64,000 bases of DNA from contig JAQFWX010000092.1 of the NCBI GenBank assembly GCA_027605045.1, positions 1-64,000 on the forward strand, in the 5' to 3' direction. The number at the start of each line of letters is the position of its first letter. Positions within the stretch are counted from its first letter, which is position 1. The translations under genes were made by a program, and so were the position numbers. The stretch comes from Phallus indusiatus (lineage: Eukaryota; Basidiomycota; Agaricomycetes; Phallales; Phallaceae). The notes beneath the pieces are model-generated. The model was not told the origin of the DNA and ran no database searches. It saw only the letters and a list, made by a program, of their open reading frames with translations. Positions 62,819-64,000 of this stretch are shown here, one piece after another.

Positions 62819-64000
62819 ATGACTTCAATTCCTCCTCCTTTGGCAGATCCGTTCGCCCACGTGAAATTTGATAATAGTCTAGGTGCACTGCTGATTGGAG
62901 TGATTGTCTCTTCTATGTGAGTTGTCATTCTGTTTTTCGCAGAAAAAAATTTCAACTGATGATATATACATATTCATCTAGTCTTTTTGGTTTAACATCG
63001 CTTCAAAGCTATTTGTACTACAGTATGTCAAACAGCATACGCTCTTTCTTCGAAAATTCATTCTCAACTTGATTTCCAGCAAACTATCCAAGAGACAGAC
63101 TATCCTTCAAAATTCTTGTGGGCGCGTTGTGGTCAGTAGGGCACTATGAAATGGTATAGACTCGCTAAACTCTCATTTCACAGGGCTTTGGATGCCTTAC
63201 AGGTTGCGTTCATATCACACTCGGCATATTGGTACTTGGTTTCAAACTATGGAAATGCCGCGGCTCTTCTTCGAGGCGAATGGTATGACATACCTGTTCT
63301 CCTCCGGGTACTCTTTTATTGAACAACGATTCGTGCACTCAGGAGCATACTTGTGAGCTGATTGCTGCAGCATCTTATACCGTTACGAATCGATTCAAGC
63401 CTGACTTTCCAAAGCTGGAGGTTGCTGCAACCGTACTCATTGCTGTTTTCGTTCAACTGTATGCGCTTCTTGAATATCAAAAAAATGTACTTCTGATAAA
63501 TTTCAAGATTTTTCGCCCATAGAGCCTTCAAACGTGCGTTCAAAAGGTGTTGAAAAAGCGGCGACTTCTCGTAACTGATCTCTTTCAGTGTCGCGAGACA
63601 ATTATTTCGTAGCTATTTTTGTGGTAATTAAACATTGCTTCGTCGCTCCCGCATTTCCCTCATTTTGCAGTAGGTTATCCTTGCCTTTGTTCATGCAGGT
63701 TAGACGTTTTATTCAGTGCCTCCACTTTTTACTTATAGTAGATTTTCAGGGACGGGATTTGCTGCGGTTGTAAAACTGTAAGAAAATATCAGTTCTAACT
63801 CTGTTTCACAACCGTGCCTAACGACGCCGCACCAATATTTAGGTTTCAGATCAAGCTGTTCTCCAGAATAGACGAAGCACTGGTGAGTTGACAAAACGTT
63901 TACGGAGAGTTTGGGACAGAGATCTTATTGAACCAGCCGCTTATGACGGCCACATTGGTGCTCATGGCGATAAATGATCTGTTCATTACACTCGTCCTTT
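62819..64000 (+). CDS. DUF6534-like multi-pass membrane protein, 3' end outside window
   Basis: Start MTSIPPPLADPFAHVKFDNS. Helix 1 is split by an intron (GALLIGVIVSS, then ILFGLTSLQSYLYY). Then NYPRDRLSFKILVGALWALD, helix LQVAFISHSAYWYLVSNYG, LEVAATVLIAVFVQL, SRDNYFVAIFV, VILAFVHA, GTGFAAVVKL and FQIKLFSRIDEAL near the edge. The pattern of polar loop (NYPRDRL) between helices 1 and 2 and the seven-helix layout match the agaricomycete DUF6534 membrane family of unknown function. Most exon phases close, but the join near 63520-63600 does not, so a mis-assigned exon or frameshift is possible. The gene continues past 64000. Confidence 0.7.

Noticed and set aside
62707..62955. 82-codon minus-strand ORF with protein-like composition
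   Set aside because: Antisense to the first exon of the DUF6534-like membrane protein, whose splice sites and motifs fit far better.

Overview
This 64 kb window is eukaryotic nuclear DNA, almost certainly from an agaricomycete basidiomycete. Genes are dense on both strands. Each is cut by several very short introns (about 45-75 nt, GT...AG with a few GC...AG), intergenic gaps are mostly under 1 kb, and a few gene families (a DUF6534-like membrane protein, a CorA-like protein, MFS carriers) are of types common in mushroom genomes. I rebuilt exon chains by hand from reading frame, splice sites and protein family motifs. Where I list exon joins I checked that the phases close. Elsewhere only the gene span and motifs are given.

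Layout, left to right: GRASP (+), F-actin capping protein alpha (-), an FAD-linked lactone-oxidase-type oxidoreductase (-), ALG7/GPT (-), isocitrate lyase (-), a tandem pair of MFS carriers (-,-), a third MFS carrier of DHA1 type (-), a SET-domain/TAD3 tRNA-deaminase-subunit fusion (-), a small uncharacterised protein (+), Rad4/XPC (+), COQ5 (-), a PAS-domain protein (-), TRM61 (+), a CDF zinc transporter (-), a REXO-type RNA exonuclease (-), a small secreted protein (-), Rpn13 (-), a long-chain acyl-CoA synthetase (-), a CorA-like membrane protein (-), Sas10/Utp3 (+), Epl1 (+), a Zn2Cys6 transcription factor (-), Tom22 (+), and the start of a DUF6534-like membrane protein (+) that runs to the window edge.

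Most genes are single-copy housekeeping functions: secretion and Golgi, actin, N-glycosylation, glyoxylate cycle, tRNA modification, DNA repair, ubiquinone synthesis, proteasome, rRNA processing, chromatin, mitochondrial import. They do not form one pathway. Accessory character is confined to the three MFS carriers at 10.5-19.2 kb, the small secreted protein and the terminal membrane protein. I see no tRNA or rRNA gene, CRISPR array or intact transposon.

The observations I rate highest are: (1) the continuous SET-TAD3 fusion; (2) a 6-nt microexon that supplies one cysteine of a Zn2Cys6 DNA-binding domain; (3) several GC-AG introns that the reading frames demand or favour; (4) a duplicated promoter segment upstream of the small secreted protein; and (5) a 10-bp-periodic AGTGAC array between divergent genes.
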